Source: Planctomycetes bacterium UBA7888
GTDB lineage: Bacteria; Planctomycetota; UBA1135
Assembly (NCBI GenBank): GCA_002500505.1
Contig: DLRM01000048.1
Span: 1-22,304 of the forward strand
Length of the DNA: 22,304 bases
Reading direction: 5' to 3'
Positions 1-8,288 of this stretch are shown here, in pieces; within the stretch, counting starts at the first letter, position 1, and every line of letters starts with the position of its first letter. Both the position numbers and the translations under genes were made by a program. The notes below the pieces were generated by a model. It worked only from the letters and a program-made list of their open reading frames with translations, made no database searches and was not told the DNA's origin.

Positions 1-22
1 CAGAGTTTGGGAAACCTAAATC

Positions 23-2239
23 TTAATTGAAAACCCAGGTCAAGTTATTCGTGAATACGACTTGGGTAAAGTTCAAGGCTTGCATCCATATCTGGATTCC
101 ACCAAACCCGGGTGGAACAGTAGGTTGTCTTGTAAGTACACCTTGTCCGTTAGCTGCGGCTGCTGGGAACTGCCCAACAGGTGGAGACAATCCGGCAATA
201 CCCCAAGGAGTACTGAAAGGACCACCACCAACGAAGGACCAAGCAATAATCACAATATCGCCAGGATTATTGTTTTGAACTTCCAGTCGGACCTGCTGGC
301 CCGCAACGGGAGGCATGGGGGAAACAACTAACTTCGGAGGGCCAGAACCAGCTTGGCGGACAGTGAAATCATCAATTCCAAGGCCGTCTACAGTCCCGTA
401 TTCATAGTTGTCTGCTTGTGAAAACAGCAAGTAGAACGGGGCGGAGGTGTTCACAGAAGTTGTTGTTAGGTCCAGGTCAGTGAACTGAGTCCAAACGCCA
501 GTATTGGGGACATGTGCCCAGCGGTAGACAACAGATTCCCAATTGAGGCCATCACTACTGAGCCAAATGCCATCGTCAGCATGGCTTTCTTCACCGTAGT
601 TGATTGCCCAGTAATCGAGGACTAAGGCAGTAGAGCCTGTGCCGTCAATGCCGATGACCAAACCATTTGCGACATCGTGGTAACTACTCATAACCGGGTG
701 GCCACCCATTTCCAGGGCAAAGGATCCTGAATTAGCAGAAGTACAAGCGCCATTTTGACCAATGTTGCACCAGGCCTCTGGGTCCGCACCACGACCAAAC
801 GCTTCGAGTTCGTTCACAGCCATGTGGCTGGGGACCGTACCGGCCAAGCCTTCAAAATCTTCCGTGTAGCCATTAGGGCCTGGAGAGACAAAGGTCGCTG
901 GCAAGTTTGGCCAACGAGTGGGCGGAGGTGGCGGGGTTCCAGCGGAATCATAGGCCCGAACGTAGCCCTGTCCGTTCCCCATTGCTCCACCGCCTCGTTG
1001 GCGAGCGCCGCTTACGTAATCGGCAATCCCGTCGCCGTTCAAGTCTCCCGCACCTGCGCAAGAGGTTCCAAGGCGGTCATCAACACCCGTTCCTTCAATG
1101 GCTTGAAGAATCGAGAAGTTGGCACCGTTGACGACCAGGAGTTGGCCAGAATCGGTTCCAACGGTACCGTCCAAGCCATAGACACCAACCAGGAATTCTT
1201 CGATACCGTCACCCGTGACATCTGAAAAGCGAGCCACGGAATGGCCGAGTGCGTCATTAGCATTCTGGCCATCAAGGGTATGAAGAGCAACTCCAGTTGC
1301 GCCGTCAAAAATGCGAACGGAACCGCCATTCGTGGCAACGTTGTCATCTTCGATTGCAGCCGCAATCACTTCATTTGCGCCGTCATTGTTTAGGTCGCCA
1401 ATGATTGCAACTTCGCTCCCAAGATGATCCCGGTCGTTGTCGCCGAACGCTGACCAAATGACAGTGCCTGTTGCTCCGGAATAGGTGTGAACGGCGCCTG
1501 TGTTCAGTCCGTTCGTGTCATCGCCGTATACGCCGACAACAAAGTCACCAACACCATCAGCGTCAAGGTCGCCCCCACCATTTACGGCATTACCAAATTG
1601 ATCATTTGCTAAGGCTCCTGCAACGGTGTAGAGGACAGCTCCTGTAGCACCAGAGAACACCGTGACATAGCCGGGATTGGTAGAAGCACCGCCAGTCTTT
1701 TGTGTGGCGCTGACTAAAATATCGTCAAAGCCGTCAGCGTTCACGTCGCCGAGGTAGCCAAGGTTTGACCCAAAGCGATCGCTGGCCACACCGACGAATT
1801 CATACATGACAGCACCGGTGGCACCAGAGTAAACACGAACGGTACCAGAGGCGGAGCCTCCGATTTCGTCGGAGGGTGCTGCAGAAGCAAAGTCCGGAAC
1901 ATTGTCGCCATTGACATCGCCAACACCGGCAACTCGCATTCCCCATTCGTCTTGGGCGTCATCCCCGTCAATTTGAAAAAGGACAGAGCCAGAGGCGCCA
2001 TCGTAAACACATGTTTGGCCACAATCTTGTCCATTGGCCGCCGCATAGGGGGCACCAGCAACGATTTCAGAAGCGCCATCGCCGTTCAGGTCGCCAATTG
2101 AATCGACATCTCGACCAAGTTCATCGTAAATCGATGGGCCGGTTGCAGTCCAGATTGTGCCTTGGGCAACTGCGGCAACAGGGAGGAAAAGAAGGACGGA
2201 AAAAGCGAGGAACGGAAGGAGGACGCGGAATCGGTTCAC
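23..2239 (-). CDS. Secreted FG-GAP beta-propeller protein (paralog A)
   Basis: Predicted exported protein of 738 aa; function unknown. Residues 1-25 form a signal peptide with an AVA|QG cleavage site. Seven FG-GAP (integrin alpha-like) repeats follow at about 48-63, 107-122, 163-178, 223-238, 280-295, 338-354 and 397-412, each with a calcium-loop core such as GDLNGDG or GDVNADG, and most repeats carry a SGATG turn. Seven repeats fit a seven-bladed propeller. A proline linker (about 436-440) leads to a jelly-roll-like middle region (about 455-630) and a C-terminal beta-rich domain starting near VSPMPPVAGQQ, of the kind often seen at the end of planctomycete exoproteins. No C-terminal anchor or sorting signal is visible. 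The start is GTG and no Shine-Dalgarno site precedes it. It is a tandem paralog of the next gene, with the same length and domain order. A role in adhesion or polymer binding is a guess from the fold. Confidence 0.85.
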   Translation of the reverse strand: MNRFRVLLPFLAFSVLLFLPVAAVAQGTIWTATGPSIYDELGRDVDSIGDLNGDGASEIVAGAPYAAANGQDCGQTCVYDGASGSVLFQIDGDDAQDEWGMRVAGVGDVNGDNVPDFASAAPSDEIGGSASGTVRVYSGATGAVMYEFVGVASDRFGSNLGYLGDVNADGFDDILVSATQKTGGASTNPGYVTVFSGATGAVLYTVAGALANDQFGNAVNGGGDLDADGVGDFVVGVYGDDTNGLNTGAVHTYSGATGTVIWSAFGDNDRDHLGSEVAIIGDLNNDGANEVIAAAIEDDNVATNGGSVRIFDGATGVALHTLDGQNANDALGHSVARFSDVTGDGIEEFLVGVYGLDGTVGTDSGQLLVVNGANFSILQAIEGTGVDDRLGTSCAGAGDLNGDGIADYVSGARQRGGGAMGNGQGYVRAYDSAGTPPPPPTRWPNLPATFVSPGPNGYTEDFEGLAGTVPSHMAVNELEAFGRGADPEAWCNIGQNGACTSANSGSFALEMGGHPVMSSYHDVANGLVIGIDGTGSTALVLDYWAINYGEESHADDGIWLSSDGLNWESVVYRWAHVPNTGVWTQFTDLDLTTTSVNTSAPFYLLFSQADNYEYGTVDGLGIDDFTVRQAGSGPPKLVVSPMPPVAGQQVRLEVQNNNPGDIVIIAWSFVGGGPFSTPWGIAGLSPPVGQFPAAAANGQGVLTRQPTVPPGFGGIQIWMQALNFTQVVFTNNLTWVFN

Positions 2240-2376
2240 AGCAATTCGAGGGGGCTAGGGGGAAAAGGAGATGAGCGAAAGGCACTCTGTGGCTTTCGGC
2301 ATCCCTATGATGCCACGAAATCCTTCAAAATGCAGAAAATTTGAGGATAAATCCTACCTTTTAGGGGTTTTAGACG

Positions 2377-2409
2377 AAAAAAAGGGCCTCTTCCTTGGCG
2401 AAGAGGCCC
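2377..2409 (-). terminator. Rho-independent terminator after FG-GAP paralog B
   Basis: Read on the minus strand, a perfect 10-bp stem (GGGCCTCTTC / GAAGAGGCCC) with a 6-nt loop is followed by seven T residues. It lies 25 bp past the stop of the gene at 2435-4654, so it should end that transcript before the second paralog. The second paralog would then need its own promoter in 2240-2376. Confidence 0.9.
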
Positions 2410-2434
2410 CAAAAGGCAATTTCGAAGAAAGGCC

Positions 2435-4654
2435 TTACAAGAAGGTTGTCGACACGGGGTTTGTCCAAATGACCTGAGTGACATTGAGGCTGTGCAACCA
2501 AACGCTCACTCCTCGAACTGCGGGAGGGACATTTGCAGTCAAGCCCGCATCTCCAGCCGCATTTGCGTATAGGACCGGGAACTGGGTGAAAGGTTTGCTG
2601 AGGTAGAGGTCGCCAAAGGGGGTTGAAGTCGGACCACCGCCTGCAAAAGAGTAGCCAAGGTAAATTCGGTCCCCTGGGTTATTGTTCTCAATGTTAATCG
2701 TCGCAGATTGACCTGCAACTGGAGGTAATGGGGTCACCGTAAGGGTTGGAGCTGGAGGTGTCCATTCTCTGAGATTGAAATCATCGATTCCAATCCCATC
2801 GCCGTTTGCGAACTCATAATTGTCAGCCTGCCCGAAGAGAAGATAGAACGGCTGCGAAGTATCTACTGTAGTGGTGGTGAGGTCTAAGTCGGTGACTTGT
2901 GTCCATACGGATGTAGCAGGGATATGGCCCCAATAAACCTGGACGGGTTCCCAGTTAGTGCCATCCGAGCTAAGGAAAATTCCATCGTCATTATGGTTCT
3001 CGTCCCCATGATTGATTGCCCAGTAATCTAAAACGAGGTGTGAGGAGCCCGTGCCATCAATCCCGACAATTAGGGAGTTGGCCACTTCGTGGTGGCCAGA
3101 CATGCCCGCAGGAATGCCACCAAGTTCAAGAGCGTAGGTTCCAGACTGGGCACTCAAGGGTAGTCCGAGTTGACCAATATTGGCCCAAGCGTCGGCGTCG
3201 GCAAAGCGGAAGTACATGTCCAAGGCGTTGGTGGACATATGGGAAGGAACGGAACCAGCAAGAGTTTCAAAATCTTCAAGGTAGCCACCTGCTATAGAAA
3301 GAAAAGTGGATGGCAAGTTAGGCCAGGTCGGAGGCGGAGGCGGAGGGGTTCCGACAGTGTCGTAAACCGTTAGGTAACCGCGCCCATTACTCGAACCATT
3401 TGCGCCGTACTGATAAGCGCCCCCAAGAAATTCAGGGAGGCCGTCACCATCCATGTCACCCGCACCAGCGCAGGCGTAGCCAAGCCTGTCGCCAGTTAGA
3501 CCACCTTCAGCAGTCATAAGCAGGGTCTGCGTGGCACCATCAAAAACATATATTTTGCCAGTGTCTGGGCCAAGTTGACCGTCGTGGCGGTCGGCGCCGA
3601 CTAGGAACTCAGGAATTTGGTCTCCTGTGAAATCGTTGTAACTTGCAACGGAGAACCCAAATTCATCTCCAGCCGCTTCGCCGTCGAGAACGGCAATAAC
3701 CGAGCCATTCGCGCCAGAAAGGACGAAGCACGAACCAGAATTGGCGCCGTTGTTGTCGTCTTCGAAAGCGCCGGCTAGGACATCGTCAACATTGTCTCCG
3801 TCAAGATCTCCGGCAACGGCGATGGAATTTCCAAGGTGGTCCTTGACGCCAGTCCCCCGTGCTGTCCAAATCAGAGAGCCTGTTGCACCAGAAAAAGCGT
3901 GCACTGCACCGGAGTTCAAAGCGGTGACATCGTCTCCGAAGACGCCAACAAGGAAGTCTGGGATGTTGTCTCCGTTAAGGTCGGAGCCGCCCGCAACAGA
4001 GTGGCCAAATTGGTCGTTAGCAACGGAGCCAGTCACGCGAATAAGACTCGCTCCAGTGGCGCCTGAAAAAATTTCTACGTAGCCCGGTGAAGAGCTTGGA
4101 CCAGTTGCGGAAGGATTCTTTTGGGCGGCACCGGCCAAAATATCGGCGCGACCATCACCATTTATGTCGCCAACATAACCCAGAGAAGTGCCGAGGTGGT
4201 CACCAGCACTTCCATCAAGCTGGTAAAGTTGAGAGCCGTTGGCTCCAGAGAAAACTCGAATCATGCCGGAGCCGGCACCACCGTTGTCATCGGTCCAGGC
4301 TGAACCTGCGAAGTCAGAAACGCCATCTCCGTCGACGTCTCCAACCTTTGTGACAGCATGCCCAAATTCGTCGGCTTGGGAGTCGCCATCGTAGGTAAAG
4401 ATGGCGGAGCCAGTGGCGCCGTCGAGAAGGCGTACTAGACCACAGTCTTGGCCGTTGTTGTCGTCGCCCCAAGCAGAAACAATGACTTCATCAAGACCGT
4501 CGCCGTTAACGTCTCCAAGGGAGCTGATGTCGCAAGAAAAGTAGTCGTAATTAGAGTCTCCCGTGACCATCCAGACAGTTCCCTGCGACCAAACAGAGGA
4601 AAGAAAAAGAGTGGCGGGAAGAAGGGCCAGGAAGGCGATTTGGGGGATTTTCAT
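2435..4654 (-). CDS. Secreted FG-GAP beta-propeller protein (paralog B)
   Basis: Predicted exported protein of 739 aa with the same architecture as its downstream neighbour; function unknown. Signal peptide residues 1-23 (VWS|QG). Seven FG-GAP repeats at about 47-61, 105-119, 162-176, 223-238, 282-297, 340-355 and 399-413 (for example GDVNGDG, GDVDGDG, GDINGDG, GDMDGDG). A hexaproline linker (about 437-442) comes before a middle region with an IGIDGTGSSHLVLDYWAIN-type jelly-roll core, then a C-terminal domain beginning near VTPLPPVAGQSA. ATG start; no Shine-Dalgarno sequence. It ends at a strong intrinsic terminator, so it is probably a single-gene transcript. The acidic DxDxDG-like loops should bind calcium, as is known for the FG-GAP family. 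The two copies clearly arose by duplication, with divergence spread through all domains. Confidence 0.87.
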   Translation of the reverse strand: MKIPQIAFLALLPATLFLSSVWSQGTVWMVTGDSNYDYFSCDISSLGDVNGDGLDEVIVSAWGDDNNGQDCGLVRLLDGATGSAIFTYDGDSQADEFGHAVTKVGDVDGDGVSDFAGSAWTDDNGGAGSGMIRVFSGANGSQLYQLDGSAGDHLGTSLGYVGDINGDGRADILAGAAQKNPSATGPSSSPGYVEIFSGATGASLIRVTGSVANDQFGHSVAGGSDLNGDNIPDFLVGVFGDDVTALNSGAVHAFSGATGSLIWTARGTGVKDHLGNSIAVAGDLDGDNVDDVLAGAFEDDNNGANSGSCFVLSGANGSVIAVLDGEAAGDEFGFSVASYNDFTGDQIPEFLVGADRHDGQLGPDTGKIYVFDGATQTLLMTAEGGLTGDRLGYACAGAGDMDGDGLPEFLGGAYQYGANGSSNGRGYLTVYDTVGTPPPPPPTWPNLPSTFLSIAGGYLEDFETLAGSVPSHMSTNALDMYFRFADADAWANIGQLGLPLSAQSGTYALELGGIPAGMSGHHEVANSLIVGIDGTGSSHLVLDYWAINHGDENHNDDGIFLSSDGTNWEPVQVYWGHIPATSVWTQVTDLDLTTTTVDTSQPFYLLFGQADNYEFANGDGIGIDDFNLREWTPPAPTLTVTPLPPVAGQSATINIENNNPGDRIYLGYSFAGGGPTSTPFGDLYLSKPFTQFPVLYANAAGDAGLTANVPPAVRGVSVWLHSLNVTQVIWTNPVSTTFL

Positions 4655-4788
4655 GTAATGAAGCCTGTTGGTGGGTTGGCGAAAGTGAGGGGGGCACTTG
4701 CCGAACGAAGGCTAACCCCTTGCACCTATGATGGCATCCCATATGGCATTAGGGGGAAGGAATTCAAGGAAATTCGATTTAAGGCAGG

Positions 4789-4808
4789 CCTCGCTCGCCC
4801 GAACGAGG
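4789..4808 (-). repeat. Inverted repeat downstream of tRNA-Leu(CAA)
   Basis: On the minus strand this is an 8-bp stem (CCTCGTTC / GAGCGAGG, one G-T pair) with a GGGC loop, 40 bp past the tRNA 3' end. It has no T-run, so it may be a processing or Rho-associated hairpin and not a classical terminator. The rest of the 194-bp gap up to the start of FG-GAP paralog B shows no gene. Confidence 0.4.
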
Positions 4809-4848
4809 TCGGATGCAAGTCTAATTGGCAGGAAATAAGATAGTTAAA

Positions 4849-4936
4849 TGGTGCCGGAGGGGGGACTTGAACCCCCACTCCCAAAAAGGGAAATGGATTT
4901 TGAATCCATCGCGTCTGCCAATTCCGCCACTCCGGC
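4849..4936 (-). tRNA. tRNA-Leu(CAA), CCA encoded
   Basis: A class II tRNA of 88 nt. The acceptor stem is GCCGGAG paired with CTCCGGC, then A and an encoded CCA. The anticodon stem ATGGA/TCCAT encloses loop TTCAAAA, giving anticodon CAA. There is a long variable arm and a GGTTCAAGTCC T-arm. It lies 39 bp after the UAP1-like gene on the same strand and could be processed from the end of that transcript. Confidence 0.96.
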
Positions 4937-4975
4937 AAATGTGGGGGGGCATCATCTCCCCGCCGGGCTTAGAGG

Positions 4976-6346
4976 TCAATCCTCCAAAAGGAGAGAATTC
5001 CCACACCCCAAGGAAAGAGAGGGCGCAAGCTCGGCAAGATCTCCGGAATCCAAAAGAATGCCAGCCCGGATTTCGGAGGCTCGCTGGGAAGTAAAATTCG
5101 GAAGTTGGGACTCCTGCAACCATTTTCGGTTTCGTGCATCTAGGGCTTGTCGGGAAGTCGCAATTGAGTCTTGCCCCGTTCGGTTCTTTACCGGAGCAAA
5201 TTCTTCTTCACGCTCACACATTTGAACGACTACGGTGCCGGCGCGCGGCAGAGCATCAAAGACAAAAGTTTCAAACTTCACCCCGTCTCGTACTGAAGCT
5301 TCCATGCCCCCATCGAGGGCAAGCAACTTTTTCCTAGCGAGATGCAACTCCAAAGGTTGAGTTGCGCAGGATTCTGCAAAATCCAAATCAAATGCATGGA
5401 TGGCAAGATTGCCCGCTCGGAATTTTAGTCCGCCATCGTCGGCGACTTCTCTTGCAAGCTCCGGCGAAAGGTCAGAGTATTCAATGCAAGATGGAACCTG
5501 GTCGACAAGGACAACAAGCCCAACCTTTTCCTCAGGGTCGGTTTTCTCAATAACCTTAATGGACATTTTTGCATTTGAAGAAAGATGATGCCCTAAAAAG
5601 GCTGGGTCCCCCATTCGGACAAGAGGGTTATCAACTTGGCAATAGAAAAGGGTGTCAACCCCTTGCTTGCGAAGCCAATCAAAGGTGCCCGTTTTCAGAA
5701 GAGCAGCATAAAATCCACCGTGACCATCAGGATTCCGAAAGAGTTTCGTTGGAGAGGAAAGAAGAAGTTTTCCTTCGGGCGAAAGAGCCGGCAAAGTCCC
5801 TTGGCAAACAAAGCGAACTGAGGAGGACCCTAACCCAAAGAAAGAGCGGCGACTGAAGAATTGAATTGTGTCTTTGTGATTCTCAGGTCCCGTTTGAATA
5901 ATCCAAGGTATCGCCACGCCTGTCCTTTTGCGAAGTAAGGCAACCTGGCCGGCCATTCCTTGAAATAAACTAGTGCCCGTCACGGGACCAAGAGGGAAGG
6001 CACCCTTTGGCCCATCAAAGCCAAGGCGAGACGCTTGCCCTCCGGCAACGGTGCAAAGAGCAACGCGTCCAGTATTTAAGGCCTCCCATCCGACCTGGGT
6101 TGCCTTCTGAGTTTCCTCCGAAGGAATTGTGGATGGTGGAGCCAAGGGCGGTGGTGTCAACTCACCTGTTTTGGGAGAAGGCACCAGCGATAGGGCATGT
6201 AACTGACGGTCTAAAGCGTCCCAGTTCAGCGAGGAAAGTTCTCTGGCTAATTCAGCAACAGCATCTTCGCCCAGCTTTTTGGCCGGTTCTAAAACGGCTT
6301 CCAGCCCCCTACTTTGAAGGGCATCTGTGATTTCTTTTGAAATCAC
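4976..6346 (-). CDS. UAP1-type UDP-N-acetylhexosamine pyrophosphorylase
   Basis: Likely joins UTP and GlcNAc-1-phosphate to make UDP-GlcNAc in the cytoplasm (456 aa from the chosen start). It resembles eukaryotic UAP1/AGX: the nucleotide loop GGQASRLG (about 102-109) followed by GPKGAFPLG, then VDNPLVR, KVIEKTDPEEKVG, GVKFETFVFDALP and an EEFAPVKN segment, all in UAP1 order. The family motif is usually GGQGTRLG, so two loop positions differ conservatively. Most bacteria use GlmU for this step. An upstream ATG at 6427 would overlap the preceding gene by 74 bp. The GTG at 6346 lies 7 bp after that gene's stop and begins an N-terminus (ISKEITDALQSRG) that matches the length and helix pattern of UAP1, so I prefer it. 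It is last in the fab block. UDP-glucose or UDP-GalNAc activity cannot be excluded. Confidence 0.85.
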   Translation of the reverse strand: MISKEITDALQSRGLEAVLEPAKKLGEDAVAELARELSSLNWDALDRQLHALSLVPSPKTGELTPPPLAPPSTIPSEETQKATQVGWEALNTGRVALCTVAGGQASRLGFDGPKGAFPLGPVTGTSLFQGMAGQVALLRKRTGVAIPWIIQTGPENHKDTIQFFSRRSFFGLGSSSVRFVCQGTLPALSPEGKLLLSSPTKLFRNPDGHGGFYAALLKTGTFDWLRKQGVDTLFYCQVDNPLVRMGDPAFLGHHLSSNAKMSIKVIEKTDPEEKVGLVVLVDQVPSCIEYSDLSPELAREVADDGGLKFRAGNLAIHAFDLDFAESCATQPLELHLARKKLLALDGGMEASVRDGVKFETFVFDALPRAGTVVVQMCEREEEFAPVKNRTGQDSIATSRQALDARNRKWLQESQLPNFTSQRASEIRAGILLDSGDLAELAPSLSLGCGNSLLLED

Positions 6347-6353
6347 GGGAAAA

Positions 6354-6686
6354 TCAGCTGTCTTCGGGACCGATTTTGTCGAGAGCGTTTTCAAGCAAAG
6401 AAACAAGAAGGTCGAGTTTCTTTTCAAGAATCAGCTGGCGAGTCGTGATCTTCTCGATAATCGGTGGAAGAAGGGCTTCCAGCGTATAGTTGTTAATCAT
6501 GTTGATGATTTCAGTGCGAGAAGCGTCAGGAAGTTTGTGGAAGTGGTAGTGGTATGCGTTGTCCAAGGTTTCTTCAGAAATATGAAGAGATTCCTTGGTC
6601 AGTTCAGACAGCTCAACAGGGTCGTGGTCGACCCGGAAGACGTCTTTGCGATAAGTATGAAGAGCTTTAGCGAATTTTTGTTTCAC
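6354..6686 (-). CDS. Conserved-looking hypothetical protein, 110 aa
   Basis: I do not recognise this family. The protein is small, soluble and probably mostly helical. A lysine/arginine-rich start (about 1-20) is followed by a histidine-rich patch (NAYHYHFHK, about 43-51) and a leucine-rich amphipathic segment (about 75-105) that could form a coiled coil. There is no signal peptide or membrane segment. The GTG start lies 32 bp after the fabF stop, and the gene ends 7 bp before the GTG proposed for the UAP1-like gene. This spacing supports a real operon member, translated between acyl-chain synthesis and nucleotide-sugar synthesis. No catalytic motif is visible, so no function is assigned. Confidence 0.7.
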   Translation of the reverse strand: MKQKFAKALHTYRKDVFRVDHDPVELSELTKESLHISEETLDNAYHYHFHKLPDASRTEIINMINNYTLEALLPPIIEKITTRQLILEKKLDLLVSLLENALDKIGPEDS

Positions 6687-6718
6687 GGGGATGGAGCCGG
6701 GTTACCGCCCGGGCGGGT

Positions 6719-7981
6719 TTAGTCCATGCGACGGAAGGCCAAAGAAACATTATGCCCGCCGAAACCGAAGGAGTTAGACAAAGCTCCTCGGAATTCTTGC
6801 TGGCGAGTAGCCTCGGGGATGTAATCGAGATCGCAACCATTTTCTCGGTCGGGATTCTCCAAGTTGGCGGTGCCGTGGGCAACACCTTCGTGTAAGGTCT
6901 TGGCGCATACCAAGGCCTCGACTGCAGAGGCGGCACCAAGAAGGTGGCCGACCATTGACTTGGTGGAAGAAATTGCAACGCGTTTCGCGTTTTCTTCACC
7001 CAAGGCTGTTTTAATTGCTACCGTTTCCATTTGATCGTTTAGTTGAGTGGACGTGCCATGAGCGTTGATGTAGTCCACATCTTCGGGAGTCATGCCAGCG
7101 TCCTCCATTGCAAAGCTAATGGCGCGCGCGGGGCGCTCTCCGGTTGCATCTGGAGCGGTGATATGACCGGCATCATCGGACTGCCCAAAACCAGCAAGTT
7201 CGCAGTAAATGCGGGCGCCCCGAGCTTTGGCATGCTCCAAGGATTCGAGCACCAAGATGGCAGCACCGTCACCTAAAACAAAGCCATCACGGTCTCGATC
7301 AAAAGGGCGAGATGCAAGCAGGGGTTCATCGTTGCGCGTACTCAGCGCGCGAAGACGACTGAAACCAGCCAAAGTTGCTGGTGTTAATGCAGCTTCTGCC
7401 CCGCCAGTCACGACGAGGTCCGCGCGACCTGAGCGGATTTCGCGGAGCGCAAGGCCGATGGCGTGGCCACTTGAAGCGCATGCTGATGCAGTCAAGAAAC
7501 AAGCGCCCTCCAAGCCAAACTCAATCGCCACGTTTCCAGGAAGGGCGTTGGGCATTAGATTAGGAACATAGAAAGGACTCACGCGGCGTGGGCCAGATTC
7601 GTAAACGAGGTCATGGCCATCCAGGCAAGTATGGATGCCGCCTATGCCTGACCCCAGAATGGTCCCTCCGCGTAGAGGGTCCACATCGCCTTCCTTAATG
7701 CCAGCGTCTAGCCAAGCTTCTCGGCCAGCAACAATGCCAAGCTGACTGAAATGATCAAGTCGCTTCTGCGCTTTCGTATCAAAATGGTCATTCGGGTCGA
7801 ACACAGTTCCAAAAACTTCGGCAGCAATTTTAGTTTGCTGAAGTTCTGGGTCAAAACTGACGATAGGGCGAACCCCACTCTCGCCTGCGAGGAGACCTTT
7901 GAAGGTGGCTTCTGCTCCGAGAGCCAAGGGCGTAACGGCCCCGACCCCGGTGATTACCACGCGGGAGGAATCAGCCGACAT
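6719..7981 (-). CDS. fabF: 3-oxoacyl-[ACP] synthase II
   Basis: Condenses malonyl-ACP with a growing acyl-ACP in type II fatty acid synthesis (420 aa, close to the usual 410-415). The thiolase-fold catalytic set is complete: Cys168 in TASACASSGHA, His308 in NAHGTSTQLND, Lys341 and His346 in TKSMVGHLLGAAS. The C-terminal NSFGFGGHN motif is present. The ATG start has a weak GGAG 9 nt upstream and lies 30 bp after acpP, the classical acpP-fabF pair. Cys-His-His geometry separates it from the FabH type found further upstream in the same operon. KAS I (FabB) is a possible alternative, but the gene order and length favour FabF. Confidence 0.97.
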   Translation of the reverse strand: MSADSSRVVITGVGAVTPLALGAEATFKGLLAGESGVRPIVSFDPELQQTKIAAEVFGTVFDPNDHFDTKAQKRLDHFSQLGIVAGREAWLDAGIKEGDVDPLRGGTILGSGIGGIHTCLDGHDLVYESGPRRVSPFYVPNLMPNALPGNVAIEFGLEGACFLTASACASSGHAIGLALREIRSGRADLVVTGGAEAALTPATLAGFSRLRALSTRNDEPLLASRPFDRDRDGFVLGDGAAILVLESLEHAKARGARIYCELAGFGQSDDAGHITAPDATGERPARAISFAMEDAGMTPEDVDYINAHGTSTQLNDQMETVAIKTALGEENAKRVAISSTKSMVGHLLGAASAVEALVCAKTLHEGVAHGTANLENPDRENGCDLDYIPEATRQQEFRGALSNSFGFGGHNVSLAFRRMD

Positions 7982-8011
7982 GTCGGAATGCTCCAGCCAA
8001 CAAGACGGAGC

Positions 8012-8251
8012 TTAGGCAGTTACCTTGCCGGAAATGTAATCAACCGCACTGCCGACAGTTTGAATCTTCTCGGCGTCTTCGTCCGGAATGGTGATATCGA
8101 AGGCAGATTCGAATTCCATTACTAGCTCGACGGTGTCGAGGCTGTCTGCTCCGAGGTCGTTAATGAAGCTAGTCTCTGGGGCTAACTTTTCGCGCGATGC
8201 ACCCATGTGCTCGCAGATGATCTCGTAAACCTTATCTTTGACGTCAGTCAC
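8012..8251 (-). CDS. acpP: Acyl carrier protein
   Basis: Carries acyl intermediates on a 4'-phosphopantetheine arm for all enzymes of the fab block and for lipid A and phospholipid acyltransferases. The 79-aa acidic helical protein has the attachment motif GADSLDTVE with Ser37 as the modified residue. It starts with GTG preceded by GGAG seven nt upstream, one of the few clear ribosome binding sites in the window, fitting the high expression expected of ACP. A 99-bp gap with two hairpins separates it from fabG, so it may also have its own promoter. Confidence 0.97.
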   Translation of the reverse strand: MTDVKDKVYEIICEHMGASREKLAPETSFINDLGADSLDTVELVMEFESAFDITIPDEDAEKIQTVGSAVDYISGKVTA

Positions 8252-8288
8252 TTTGGTTCTCCGGGGTGGTGTCCGGTTTAATGGGGTG

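Noticed and set aside
755..1225. 156-aa plus-strand open frame opposite FG-GAP paralog A
   Set aside because: It is antisense to a full-length gene with a signal peptide and seven clear repeats; the product has no recognisable motif and its length follows from the repeat-biased codons.
150..4550. Regularly spaced repeats that could suggest a satellite or CRISPR array
   Set aside because: The periodicity is at the protein level (FG-GAP repeats); the DNA units vary and encode continuous reading frames.
4943..4964. G-run/C-run hairpin between the UAP1-like gene and tRNA-Leu as a terminator
   Set aside because: The stem is short, register is ambiguous because of homopolymer runs, and no T-run follows.
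6700..6720. GC-rich palindrome (CCGCCCGGGCGG) after fabF as a terminator
   Set aside because: The usable stem is only about 4 bp with no T-run, and the next gene starts within 32 bp, so read-through is more likely.
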